A stretch of 64,000 nucleotides of DNA from Brienomyrus brachyistius (taxonomy: Eukaryota > Chordata > Actinopteri > Osteoglossiformes > Mormyridae), in NCBI RefSeq assembly GCF_023856365.1, contig NC_064540.1, positions 13,789,191-13,853,190 of the forward strand. The letters are read 5' to 3'. Positions 47,024-59,363 of the stretch are shown piece by piece. Position 1 is the first letter of the stretch. Each line of letters begins with the position of its first letter. The notes beneath the pieces were generated by a model that did no database searches, had not been told where the DNA came from, and was given only the letters and a program-made list of their open reading frames with translations. A program made the position numbers and the translations under genes.

Positions 47024-49564
47024 CACCACATACCATATTCTTTGTCAAGGTGAACCAGAAGCCTCGGCTCCCCTTGGCTCCAGTTACTGCTGGTGGTCAT
47101 CTGACCTTTCCAGGCTGAACCCAGACGATTTCCCTCATATTTTATTAACCCCACTGCAGCAGTTATTTCTGCGTGTCCAGTGCAGCGACGATGATGTTAC
47201 ACCCCTCATATGTTGTGAACACAAAGGTTTTTTTATAGATTTCAGCTGTGGTCCTGCGCTCTCGTTACATGCAGGGGTTTCGGGTTTCTCAGATGACACA
47301 CACGATTAGCAAAGGCCACGGAGGAGTGCCGAGTTCTGCTAATTACCCACCCACACACCTTGCGCACAGATATTTTGTCCTTCCTTTGTGTTTCATCATA
47401 AACAGGAAAAAATGGAGAAAGGCACGTTCCCAGTCAGTGTGCATGCAGTACTGTCTGCCGTGCTGGGGGCAGTACGCTTACATTTCCTTTTTACGGGGTG
47501 CTTCTCACTGCCTTTTACGTTTTATAACCTCTTTTATAACATTTTCTAAGTCGCATTCTGCTTCTCATACTGGTTGTCGTTAAGGATCTTTTCTTTTTTT
47601 GATTTTTTTTCCTTGTGTCTTGTGCCCCCCCCCCCCCCGCAGAGTATGGTGTTCTTTCTTGCGTTGCTTGCTCGTTGTCGTTCTGGGAATGAAGGGGACG
47701 GATTCTCCTGCTGGAGTAAAAAGGGTGGGAGGTCCAGGGGAGATTGCAGGGACCCTGTGCCCAGGCAGCAGGGTGGAGCCCAAAGCCCAGGTCGCCGTGC
47801 TTCTTTGGGGATATAGTGCACAAGGGGCTTTTCCACCCTCACCGTCTGGAAAGGCAGCTATAACTGCTGCATGTCATATTTTACAAATACATGTGAATGC
47901 AGCTGTTACACACGCCTCTCTCATAAACTGCAGAGGGCGCTCGTTCCGGAAACGTCGCTAGGACAAAGCAGTATGGCAGCCTGGGTGACGAGTCCGGCTC
48001 TATCCCGCAGTAAGTCCCCAAACTGCCATCATTTCTGCTCAAACAGCCGAGAAAGTCAGCTTTCTGTGTCTGGCAGCTTGTTACCGACTCTCTGCCATGA
48101 TGCCTGGTATTAGTACATTACAAGTATATACTTTTAATGTAGCACATCAGTGATTTATGACTGACAGTATGGATTGTTTTAGAAAGAAAATGGCTTTCGA
48201 CAAACAGTCAATTTTAAGTATTGCTAAGATCTAAGGATGGTTAGCTTTTGAAAATGTACAATGTCTGTTGAGTGATACAGTTACGACTATGATAATATAT
48301 TTAGTTTGATTAAATTTAGTGAACAAATGACTGTAAATAGTGAAGCGATATCTACATACATGTAAGAAGACTTTGAACTTCCCACAGAAGGCATTTGGGT
48401 TTGAAATAGCTTAGTTACTAGAATAACAACGCCACCCAGTGGAGCATTAGTGGTATCACAGTACACAAGGCAGTGTACACTCTAAGTACATTTTGAAAAT
48501 GTTTGCTTCCTTGATTAACTGGTTTCTGTATGCAGAGAACAAAAAAAAATACCCCAAATAATATTTCTCTTTGAAGAGCTTGTGTACAGGCGTGCTCAAT
48601 CCTTTGTTTACAGACCATTTTAAATGGAAAATCACTTATAATATCATTTACCATAATGTTTATATATCCCAGAGTAACCCAAGAGTTGAATTACTTGAAT
48701 TACTTGAATTAACAGATGGCATTCCAAACATCATTTAGCATATTAAATTTACTAAAGAAACTCAGTTATTGCTCAATGAGGTAAAACGATGATCGCTGAT
48801 CGACGGAGGTAGGAGGGGAGGTGTGTAGAAGTTACATCCATCTTTTGAAGACATTATGGACATTATGGATTACACTTAATTACTCTGTAATCGCACTAAA
48901 TATCCGCGTTATCTATGGTCAACTCATCGAAACTTGATGTGCATTACACCTTTATTTCATCTTAGTTATCTATTTCACAGCTGTTGCTTAATGGCACCAT
49001 ATGGAACAGTCTGTGTGTTCACTAAATGACGCTGAAATGATGGGCATCTTTGTCACGTGGCAACATCCGTCATCATGCCTGGAAGATGAAGGGACAGAGA
49101 TATGTGTCTCGCGTGACAGTCCTCGCTAACTCCACTTCCTGGAGCCGACGTGACGGACTTTCAGGAATTTAAACAAGGATATCTCCGTGAATGTAAAGTA
49201 AACAGCATCTGCCTGCATGCGCCACACACCATGTGCGGCAGGGCGTGCTCCTCCGATGTCAGGTGTCCTCGGTACCCCCCACACTGCTCTCACAAGCAGG
49301 GACGCATCAGGGCACATCAGCTGAACTCACGGCTGTCTCATCTTGTTACCTTCGCGGAGTGGAATACGCTGGCTATCTGGGAAATATGCCAGTCCCTCCT
49401 CAATGCCTTCTCGAAAATCCCCCGTAAATAAATTAATGGGAAAGGCTAAAGGAGTCCATTTAAAGCACGTCAATGTGCCGGTTCCCAGTGATTTAGAAAA
49501 AATGTCGCTCTGCCTTTTTTTTTGGAAAGGGGAATAATGATTATTTTGGCAAATCCTTTCAAAG

Positions 49565-49765
49565 CAGCTTAGGGTTGTGGGTTTGACTCCTGTTTGTCTG
49601 CATTTGCAGAGTATGCATGTCCACCTGGTACTTCTGGTACCCTTGGTCTCCTCTGGGTTCTTCTGTTACATCCTGCTGACCCAGAGCATGCAGCTGGGCA
49701 AATGGAGGTCTCCAAATTATGTGTGCGTCCGTCGGCCTTGGATCCTGTCACCCAAGAAGGTGCCA
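49565..49765 (+). repeat. Degenerate SINE copy (plus orientation)
   Basis: 'agggttgtgggtttgactcc' resembles box B and its flank. It is followed by 'agagtatgcatgtcc', 'ctcctctgggttcttctg' and 'gctgggcaaatggag', in the order of the SINE tail at 21392 read on the other strand. Confidence 0.5.
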
Positions 49766-50315
49766 TGTGCTTGTGCGCCCAGTAATAAGCGCCAAGGTGC
49801 TTTAAATAAGCAGCTGTGGAAAATAGGTAGGATCTCAGCTGAAAGGCTTTAGTGGCACTGCCTCCCCTGCAATTTGATCTAGCAATTGTCATGTTCATTT
49901 CACTAGCACACTGCCTGCTAACCAGGAAAAAAGACACTAAGTACTTTAACTGAAACTCAGCTTTTGTGACTTTTAATGCATTTATTGTGGGTCTTTGAGG
50001 TAGAACATTTCATAAGAAGCTCACCAGCCACGACTTTTGCACACCTAACCCTCCATACAAAAGAGTATTGTGTGTTCAGCAGACACAGAATTCCTATTAC
50101 GGTGCTGTGCTTCCCATGAACACAGAGGCCTCAGTGTTCAAAACTGCTGAGTTAATGCTGACTTGATAAATAAAACTAAACTAAACTAATTTAGTTTTGG
50201 TTTTGTAATCTTCAGAGTACAGACAAATTCATATTAATGATTATTAAGCCACTATGTAACATTACTACACAACATCTGCCTGAATAATATAGTAATTATT
50301 ATCATATAGTCCTCA

Positions 50316-50317
50316 TA

Positions 50318-50356
<39 letters not shown>

Positions 50357-50388
50357 TAGTAGTAGTAGTAGTAGTATTAGTATTAGTA
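50316..50388. repeat. (TTA)n / (TAG)n compound microsatellite
   Basis: About twelve 'tta' triplets followed by seven 'tag' triplets and 'tattag' words. Confidence 0.92.
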
Positions 50389-51969
50389 TATCCTCAGCCA
50401 AACCCTAACCCAAACCTATTTACCATATGCCACGGAGTATCCAGCTACAATTGACTAGAACACAGGTCCTTGTTGGATTTAAATTGGTGACCTTTTGTAT
50501 GACAGTGTTTGTCAATAATCTTGGTGCTGCCCGGTGCTGTTTGAGGCCACATTAGGAGAATTTTGTGGTTATTGAACATTTTTGCATTGATGGAGTCTTT
50601 GTAATCCCTCTAAAAAGCAATTCTGAATATTTGACTGTGTCAGGGAACAAAATTACACAAGGCCATTACTTCAGGGAAAGGTCTGTGTTAGGGTTAAAAG
50701 GCCTTTTGCTTTCAAACAACATCTTAATGCCATCGTGTCTGTAAAGACTTAGAGCTGGTATTCCTGCTGTTCTTACGTCTCTGCATCTCCTGGCGAGAAA
50801 CACAGCTCATTGCTTTGCTTGTTTGACAGTGTATGCATTACCCAAGTGCTCTTCCCCATGTCCTAACAGCAGAAAGATCTCACTCCTGCCCCCTGGGGAT
50901 CTCCACAGGAAATGCAGTCAATGGTCAAATAAACAGCTGCTTTGCATTCTAGGTCAAGGCTGGACAGGTTTTTGACAGTTTGCTGTGGACTCACCTGTTC
51001 CTTATTCCCAGACATTACACAAGACTGGGTTTCCTTCTCTGCAACCCCTGTAAATACCCTATAAACCCTATGTAGGATCCTGTCTTTGCGCTCATTCCAG
51101 TATGCTTCCTGTGTTCTCACCAAGCTACCCTAATTTGCTTAGATCCATCTTCACTCTCGCCCCTAAACAAAGACCGCATTCTTTTTTCTCCACCTCCACC
51201 TCATCTGCTTCTGTTTCCTGTCCTTCCTGGTGCGTTTCCTGTAATGCTTGGCACTTTGCTAATGACTGTTTACTTCTGCATGAATGCATTGTCTTATCTC
51301 CTTTTGTTTTGTACGAAGGAAAGTGCCCACCGGCATATTATTTTCACACTTACCCTAGCAATGTGCTGCTTACCGGAGAGGAAGTGAGCTCCCATGCTGC
51401 GACGCTGTATCGGAGCACGTGGACGTCGCATTTCCCATAATGCTGCATGCACCATTAGAGACTCAAGGCCATGGGCTGCATTGACATTGGAGAAGTGAGA
51501 CTTTGTGACGTCTCATAAAAAATACGTAGCAAAGACGAGGTTTGTTTTTCAGTCGACCAGGAAGGGACAGACCTGCTTGTTTGGTCCTGGCTGTAATTTA
51601 ACGTAGAGGACCCCCCCCCCCCAAAAGTAGCCATGAAAAGAAGCACTGTGCTGTGGCTTTAATTTGCTTGTTATGTAACACCCACCCCCTCACCCACCCT
51701 TTGCTTGTCTGTTCGCCGCACACGGTCTGTTGAGAATGATGGCAATAATGTGTTTTATTGCTCAATCAACTGGGAAGAAGGCTAAGGGTAAGACAGGGGT
51801 TGGGTCAAAATTTTGCCCCTCCATTTATGATTGAAACAGTCCCCCCCCCCCCACCCACCTACTGAGAATTAAATAAGATAGAGTGAACCAGTAAGTGGGA
51901 GCGTCCTAATGACCGACACCTGTCATCTTGGTTTCGCAGACACTAACCCAGTGGGCGAGGCGTCTTTTG

Positions 51970-52130
51970 GCATTTTTAGTTTTTTTAATTGCTTTCACAA
52001 ATCTTTGTGGGGACCTGAAACACGGTCCCCACAAGGTCAATATAACAGGTTTTTATTACATTGTGGGGAATTTTTGATCCCCACAATGAAATATAAAGAT
52101 AATCCACACACACATACACACACACATCTG
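51970..52130. mobile_element. 'GGTCCCCACAAGGT' element, short copy
   Basis: Contains 'catttttagttttttt', 'tttgtggggacc', 'cggtccccacaaggtc', 'acattgtggggaa' and 'gatccccacaatg', followed by a CA-rich tail. The first and later blocks form inverted repeats around 'tgtggggacc'. The same blocks in the same order occur at 59090-59300. This marks a non-autonomous dispersed element whose class I cannot name. Confidence 0.65.
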
Positions 52131-52684
52131 TTCAGGTATTCAGGCAGAACATTTCCCCAAGTGGATGTCCCTGTTCGCCCTTTTTTAAACATGCATTTCA
52201 CAAATATACTCAGGGTACGTTTAATGTGTGAATTTCTACGACTGATAGATGAAAAGTCAACCACAATTCCTTTTGTGACTATCTTCTCTTTTGTATTTCT
52301 TGGGAAAGCTAAACATTTTCCTCTTATAGTAGAAGAACTAAAAGTCATGGCATAGAAAAATTATAATAAAAGCAGTGACTGCTTACATCCTCCTAAACAA
52401 GCCTTTCTCACTACAGGCCATTAGCTATACACTAGGGGTATCTTCACTGCTGAGACGCTCTACAAAAGTTGCTTATGAACCTATTTTACTTCTTTCTTGG
52501 GCAGTCTTGCTTTTTTGGTGGTGGTGGTTAGCATTTAAGGAAAACTACCAAGAAAAAATATTGTGTAATTGTTAAAAATGCTGTATTTTGTTTTATTTTG
52601 TGAAACAGCCATCCTTATGTACGCCACCATGCAATACACTGTCAGAACTCTTAGACCTGGGAATCATTTCCTTTATATATTTTA

Positions 52685-52895
52685 TATGTTTATATATTTA
52701 CTGGTCACTTTCCTCCAAAGTTACCTGCAACTGAGAAAACGGGGTTAGCTTGCAAATGGGCATTAAGTGCCTCGCTCAGCGTCAGGGGCCCAACCATGAA
52801 ATCACTGTAATGGTCACAGGATTGGACCTTTGGATCAGGGGGAGAGTCCTATGTTGGAGAGCCACATGGTGTTCGAACCAGAGGCAGGTCTATAG
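52685..52895. repeat. Interspersed-repeat fragment
   Basis: The order 'tttactggtcactttcctccaaag', 'gggcattaagtgcctcgctc', 'ggggcccaacc' and 'ggacctttggatcagggg' resembles a dispersed fish element with a 'tccaaag' start, related in its first part to the fragment at 5280. Confidence 0.4.
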
Positions 52896-52980
52896 CAGTT
52901 TGCTTCCCTGGGGAGTTTGAGTCACCTTTGTGAAAAGACAGCTGTGCTGTTGCAGCTCCAAATGGCCGCTAGCACCAAGG

Positions 52981-53240
52981 ATCACTCTGTCACTCCTCAC
53001 TCTCAGATCACTCTGTCACTCCTCACTCTCAGATCACTCTGTCACTCCTCACTCTCAGATCACTCTGTGGCTCCTCACTCTCAGATCACTCTGTGGCTCC
53101 TCACTCCCACGTTCCACCACTTTCACACCAAGGACCCTGTCACTCCTCACTCCCACGTTCTACCACTTTCACACCAAGGATCACTCTGTGGATCCTCACT
53201 CCCACTCTCCACCACTTTCACACCAAGGATCACTCTGTCA
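52981..53240. repeat. Compound minisatellite: 26-bp x5 then about 46-bp x3
   Basis: Five 26-base units 'atcactctgtcactcc' plus 'tcactctcag' start at 52981, 53007, 53033, 53059 and 53085. They are followed by three longer units with 'ccaccactttcacacc' and 'aaggaccctgtcactcc' at about 46-48 base steps. The longer unit contains the shorter one, so the array grew in two stages. Confidence 0.9.
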
Positions 53241-54275
53241 TGCTCCACCACCTTCATATGCCAGCATCATCACTCACAAGCAAATGATTTGTTTATTTAG
53301 CTGAGTTATTTTTTTATCTCTAAAGATAGTTGATTGTAAATGTGAAAATTATTTTATCTGGAATCATAGTAAACATGTAACAAAACATTATTTAAATACA
53401 TTAGATTACTTATTGTTAACACTGTCGCCAGTAATAACTATTTAGCTTTGTAGCCCTAACGCTAACCCTAACCCTTCTTTTAACAAGTATTTGCAGTATA
53501 TTTATTATTTCAAGAGCGTAAGCATACTAGTGCACCAGGAATTTACAGTAACTAAATGACTTTCATTGAACTCTCCTGATATGCGTGACATTTTATCAGA
53601 ACACAAACTTATTATAAAAAAGCATATGAAAGTTAAAGCCCTTTCTAGATGGTTCCCTAGCAGCTTGCCTGGGAATGAAAGGCAACGCTGGGCTTTGAGG
53701 CCTGCTGCCAGCACGGTCAGGCTCAGGTTGGCCATTCACCTGCTGCCAAATGGGCCCGCAAGCTGGCAAGAGGAAGTCAAAGAACTGGGATCCTCCTGTC
53801 CAGCTGTGTGGGTTATGTTGAAGGAGGGCCTTTCCCACCTTTATTTACTTTTGTTTTCTAAACCCACAGATATTAATGTGCAAGGTGTGAAGTTGCTCGG
53901 AAGCAAGACAAGGCAGAGGAGCATCAAATGAGCGCATCTACCACATACTGTCCTACTGGAAACTCTGGATAGTGAATCTGCTCACAGTGACCTGTGGTCT
54001 TGACTATACGTTTCCTGGTACTGGTGTCCCTGTACTGTTACTGTCCTTGGAACTGCCCTCCTGTCAGCCTACATATTCTAGCATCTGTAGCTCTCCGGAA
54101 CTCTGAACCCTGTGGACGACGCCCTTACCCCCACCCACCCAACAGTAAGTCCGCTCCTGCTCCTCAAATATTTGCAAGTTCAGCCACCTCATATATTTGA
54201 TTAACATGGCCTGAATGCTTCATTTGATATCAGCCTTCATACGTTTGACCTAACAGCAGATTTTCTGGCTAATAG

Positions 54276-54278
<3 letters not shown>

Positions 54279-54322
<44 letters not shown>
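54279..54322. repeat. (TC)n microsatellite
   Basis: About 22 perfect TC dinucleotides. Confidence 0.95.
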
Positions 54323-54325
<3 letters not shown>

Positions 54326-55911
54326 GATATTTACAAGGAAGCTTTCTTAGAATGTTTTAACCAAGACAGAAATATAAATCGTTATTAAATTGCAGTGCGG
54401 TGAAACAATGTACAGTCTGGGTTTCTTTATCTTTTATAATACAAAGATACAAATGAAAGAATATAATCTTTCATTTCAGAATGCATTCATTACAGATATA
54501 GTCAGAATATATTTTAACACATATTATAGTGAAGGTATAATGTTTACTGTTAAAATTTATGACACATATTTGCCACAATATTCACACTGGAATCTTTACT
54601 TTCTTCAAACAAAATTTTTCATAATTAAAATAGTGAATCTTAGTAACAGTGTACATATTTCTGAGTTGTTTTCTGTTTCTTTAATAATCACAGTAAGTTT
54701 CTTGAAAGTTAATTCAATCATAGCCACCATTCATATATGATAAATAGTTCACGTCAACACACAACATCCAGTCAATAATACCAAGATCAAAAGGACAATG
54801 CTGACCTTTTTTGCATATGCTGCTCCCATGGCTTCCAGTGATCAGCCTCTATGTGGGCCGTTCTGCAGGACCACAGGTTTCCTTCCTGCTCCAGTGGTTT
54901 TCAGGCAGGGGCTTTGCCATCCACCCTGCGGCACCAGAACCACAGGATTTTGCTCCACCGACACTAGACTGATGAGGAGACTGAGGAAATGTTTTGTAAA
55001 GCAGCAAAAGTGCAAATTTGCTGGTAGGAGTAGAGGAGATCCATGTTGATGTGATGGACTCTGCAGCAAGTCAGGGCATCCTACTTCCAGTGCAGTCAGA
55101 GTGGCAGAGGGAGAGATTACCTATCCAAATAGTCCTGCAGGACAGAAACTTCGGAGCCACCTGTTCATAGCCGACTGCCCACTCTTAAAGGATTAAAAAC
55201 TCCAGGGAAGATTAGAGTAATTGCGTCTGACAGATGAGGAATCTCGAGAGAGCGCATGGCCTGGGAGCAGGAGCTGCCTCTGGCTACCCTCAGAAATGGA
55301 CATTTTTTGAGCAGCGTGCAGGGTGTGTTGTTGCCCTGTAACCTCCCCCAAATGTCCCTGTCCTTGTCTGGGAGTTTGGCAGTGAGAAACTGGGCAGGAG
55401 GCCCGAGGCTGTGACTCAGGAATGCCAGAGGTCCATCGACAGTGGGCAGCGCACAGAGTCACTGCATGCAGTGCCATTGTTCCCTTTACTCATTATGCTG
55501 TTACTGTTAGTGCAAGAATGCTATCAAAAGTAAATGGTTTGAATTAATATGTATGTTTAATAAACTTTTGGGAAGGTACTGGTCTCAAAACAAGGACAGT
55601 GAGGCTGAAAGAGAACTGATTTTCCTGGCAGAGTGACTGATAAACAGTCTGGCCCCTCCCAGCAAGACTGGATCTCCCACAGGGACTGGCTTTCCTTCTC
55701 AGTGCACTGGAATCATAGCACTGAAACCATGAACTATTCATTACGCACGCAGTGCCCATTGCCCACTTAATACTCTGCTTTTCTGTCCTATGTCCTATGT
55801 TTCAATGTGTCATGTTTCAATGTAATGCATATTTATATTCCATTTATTACTGGTTTTTAACACCATGACTAACAAGACAAAAATTTCATGTAGTGTATGA
55901 CTCAAGAAAAT

Positions 55912-56290
55912 AAGAACATAAGAAAGTTACAAACAAGAGGAGGCCATTCGGCCTATTGAGCATGGAGGGAATTAAATGAATAATCTAAAGCGTGCAGGAT
56001 CTTGTCAAGTTCAGATTTGAAGGAATCTAGGGTTTTTTATGCTGGCATTTATCTACATTAAATTTCATCTGCCATTTGTCATTCCAGTCCTGCTGTAGCA
56101 TCTCTGTTGCTGGCTCAGAATCTGCTGCACCTCATTACTTGGTGTCATCAGAAACCAGTTTTCCATGTATGTTAGTGTCAATATCGTCTACGTAAAATAG
56201 GAATAATAATGGTCCTAAAATTGATCCCTGGGGTACCCCCCTACGAACACAGGCCCATTGTGACATTGTGCCTCTAATAACACCATGCTT
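55912..56290 (-). mobile_element. LINE reverse-transcriptase fragment (CR1/jockey-like)
   Basis: On the minus strand 56236-56163 reads [19 protein letters not shown], covering the QGS..GPLLF motif and the YVDD catalytic motif of non-LTR reverse transcriptases. Further along the same strand (56098-56028) is DKWQMKFNVDKCQ, a typical downstream block. A stop and frame breaks lie between them. The remaining 'gaggccattcggcc' block at about 55940 belongs to the same family as seen in other fishes. It is a short dead copy. Confidence 0.8.
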
Positions 56291-56689
56291 CCTAAATTCA
56301 GTGGATCATCATGTCTGAGCTGACGTTACATGCCGGCTGCGAAGGAAACATGCCCAGTGGGGGCTGAGTCTGCCAGCATATCCACGCATCATATAGCTGA
56401 AGATGGCATTAAAGACTTTGATTTGACTTTTACTTGGATCTTCCGGTACGGAGAAATGAGAGGGTTAAGTTTTATAATGAGTATGTAGCAGAAATTTTAA
56501 TAAAGGAAAAAATAAAATGGTAGCTACACTCCAGCCACAAAGACAGGCTGTATAATAATTAATATGCAATCATGAATTTTATACAGTAATTTATTGATAT
56601 AGGAAAAATAGATTACTAAACAAATGCAGTCTGTGACTGCAGTTTTAATGTACATTTAGAAGACAGAATATCCTTTCGCATGTATGTCA

Positions 56690-57490
56690 CATATAGCTGT
56701 CAAGGGACAGTAGGGACACGGATACACTGACAGCAGGGTGCAGAAAAGGCATAGATACACTGACAGCAGGGTGCAGAAGAGGCATAGATACACTGACAGC
56801 AGGGTGCAGAAGTGGCATAGATACACTGACAGCAGGGGCACAGTACAGTAGGTACACGGATACACCAGCAGCAGGGGCTCAGTGGGGACATGGATACACC
56901 AGCAGCAGGGGCTCAGTAGGGACACAGATATGCTGGTAGCAGGGAAGCAGCAGGTGCATAGATACAATGGCAACAGGGGTATGGATATGCTGGCAGCAAG
57001 GACAACATGGGACATGGATACACTGGCAGCAGGGGCACAGTACAGTAGGTACAAGGATACACCAGCAGCAGGGGCTCAGTGGGGACATGGATACAATGAC
57101 AGCAGGGTGCAGCTGGGGCATAGATACAGTGACAACAGAGGCACAGTAGGTACACGGATACACCAGCAGCAGGGGCTCAGTAGGGACACAGATATGCTGG
57201 TAGCAGGGAAGCAGCAGGTGCATAGATACAATGGCAACAGGGGTATGGATATGCTGGCAGCAAGGACAACATGGGACATGGATACACTGGCAGCAGGAGT
57301 GCAGTAGGGGCGTGGTTACTCTGGCAGCAGAGGCGCAGCAGGGGCTTGGATATGCTCGTAGCAGGGAATAAGTAGGGGCATGGATATGCTGTCAGCCGAG
57401 ACACAGTAAGGGCATGGATACACTGGCAGCTGGAGTGCAGTAGGGGCGTGGTTACTCTGGCATCAGGGGCATAGTATGGGCATAGATAGG
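56690..57490. repeat. 30-36-bp minisatellite, about 24 units, with a 264-bp duplication
   Basis: Units contain 'gatacac(t/c)gg' or 'gatatgctgg' then 'cagcaggg(gc/tg)', with a usual 33-base length. A block beginning 'ggatacaccagcagcagg' near 56891 recurs 264 bases later (8 x 33) almost unchanged for about 140 bases, including a rare 'aaggacaacatgggac' unit. Minus-strand open frames rich in Cys, Pro and Tyr are by-products of the 33-base step. Confidence 0.92.
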
Positions 57491-57492
57491 GC

Positions 57493-57511
57493 GGGGGGGG
57501 GGGGGGGGGGG
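57493..57511 (+). repeat. Poly(G) run, 19 bases
   Basis: Homopolymer G tract ending the minisatellite. Confidence 0.9.
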
Positions 57512-57756
57512 AATAACTAGCTATACCCCTGGATACTCATTATGAGGGAATAATTATATAATATCAATTATTCAGAAAATAACATCAAATAACAAATCTC
57601 ATAATAACTAACAAAGAAAGATGAGGCACATATGAAACAGGACAGAATTATACTTCTGCACTCCTTTACATAACAAAAAACGGAATACTTAATGTAAACA
57701 TGACATTATATTAAAAAAAAAAACAAACATTGCATCATTGAACAATATGAAAACAT

Positions 57757-57762
57757 TTTAAT
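57757..57762 (-). terminator. Candidate poly(A) signal ATTAAA of the FAM3 gene
   Basis: The common variant hexamer lies 120 bases after the FAM3 stop codon on the sense strand and is followed by T-rich sequence. Confidence 0.4.
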
Positions 57763-57881
57763 GTTCATTTTCATGAACCTGAGATTGCACAACAATTTCC
57801 AGTGCTGTCCAAAAGTCATATCAGTAATATGGCAAAAATGCCAGTGATGAAGGCAGGATTTTGTGCCGAAAGCTCAAACAA

Positions 57882-57971
57882 CTAATAAAGTTTTCTTGGA
57901 AAACACCCTGCCAAGTCTGCTATTTCAGGCCAGCCATCATAAGTGTTAGTTGCTTTGTTATTTTTCACCAT
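57882..57971 (-). CDS. fam3d: FAM3 last exon
   Basis: 90 nt after ATTTTTACAG: 29 codons and TAG. MVKNNKATNTYDGWPE then LAGCF keeps the conserved Trp-Pro and the last Cys, which forms a disulfide in the FAM3 fold. Confidence 0.92.
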   Translation of the reverse strand: MVKNNKATNTYDGWPEIADLAGCFPRKLY

Positions 57972-59307
57972 CTGTAAAAATAAAATGTTGAACAACATCA
58001 GCAGAGCAAATTCAGTAACAGTACTGGTAATAAAACAAGCAAACTGGTAGAATACACAAGCTGTAATTTCAGCAGAAAGGTGAGCTCTAGCATTTAATAT
58101 GTATCAATTATTACAAACACTGAGGTATTCTGTTTTTGCAATGCTATTACATGATGTGTTTGTTAGTCACCAAGTATCACTGTCAGGGCTATAAAAGTTG
58201 GGTATTTTATCTCAATAACAATTAAGCATTACACAGCAAATTCATATTTAGCTAGCTCTAGCCGTATACAACTTATTGCTATTTGATGAAAAAAATGTGA
58301 TGGCAATAGTCTACACATTTAACAGCAAATGTAGAAAGTGTCATGGTCTGTCCTCATTTGTTTGCTGCAGGTACCTTCATTATGTACTTTTTAAGCTGAT
58401 AAAAATACTTGCTCACTACTAATTTTCATGCTATTCATCTTCCATGACATATCCATATTTAATCATTCATTAAAAAAACATTCACAAGTGCTGTGTGCTA
58501 ATTTAAATATGCAAATGTCTCTAAAGGTGCGTTTTTTCACTTAACAGCTTAGTATATGCTTATAACATGTGCTGATTGAAGAACATCTGGGGCACTTCAG
58601 CCCCCACTCTCCCCCAGATGTTTCTATGTTGAAAATAGCTATTGAGTAGCCAGAGGACTGTAGCTAGCTGCCTCATTAACGGGTCATGTTATTTTAGGAT
58701 CTCCTATATCAGGATTGTGTTTCGATGATATTTAGTGTCGAGACAGTTTGAGTGGTGTGGCTAGAGTGCCGATAAGTGCTGCAGCTGCTTACTCATTCCT
58801 GAAGCTCTGTCAGGCTTACCTTCTCAAATGAGCTTGTGTGCTCTATTCCAGTGGCTCCTGCAAAAACCCAAGTATCCCTGAAAGACAGGGATTTGATGAG
58901 CGTGCTGCCCATCTTGGCAAAAACTTCCCGAATATCGTCTGTCAATCTGAAAAAGCAATGAAAAAGAAAGGATTTGGGGAATACGTCCATGGGCTGGAGA
59001 AAGTAAGGACATCAATAAAACATGAATTGCAACAGAAGTAAAACTGTTGTGAAAGATACAGACACACACACACACACACAGAGTCATATAACCATATCTT
59101 TTTGGGGACCGCTCATTCATTTCTATGGGGAAAATGCTAATGCTAACCATGGCAACAGTTTTTGCATTTTTAGTTTTTTCATTGCGGTCACGGATATTTA
59201 TAAAATAGAGGAAAGTGGTCCCCATAAGGTGAAAAAAAAATGGGTATTCATCACATTGTGGGGATATTTGGTCCCCACAAGGTAAAGTATACCTGGACCA
59301 CATACAC

Positions 59308-59363
<56 letters not shown>

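Larger units (their letters stand above)
45455..57881. other. Intergenic region between the FAM3 and FAM107 genes
   Basis: A 12-kb region with no recognisable exon. It holds several tandem arrays, SINE and other element fragments and one LINE piece (annotated separately). The fam107a promoter and any further upstream exons should lie near its left end. The 120 bases next to 57882 are the FAM3 3' UTR. Confidence 0.55.

Noticed and set aside
47599..47961. 120-codon plus-strand open frame after a C-run
   Set aside because: Composition looks like random GC-rich sequence; the opposite strand is equally open and no domain is recognised.
53451..53476. Telomere-like CCCTAA words (also at 50400 and in the G-rich array near 46800)
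   Set aside because: Only two or three interrupted copies, too few for an interstitial telomere.
56656..57404. Cys/Pro-rich minus-strand frames over the 33-bp array
   Set aside because: Explained by the 33-base unit. No exon signals, and overlapping frames are equally open.
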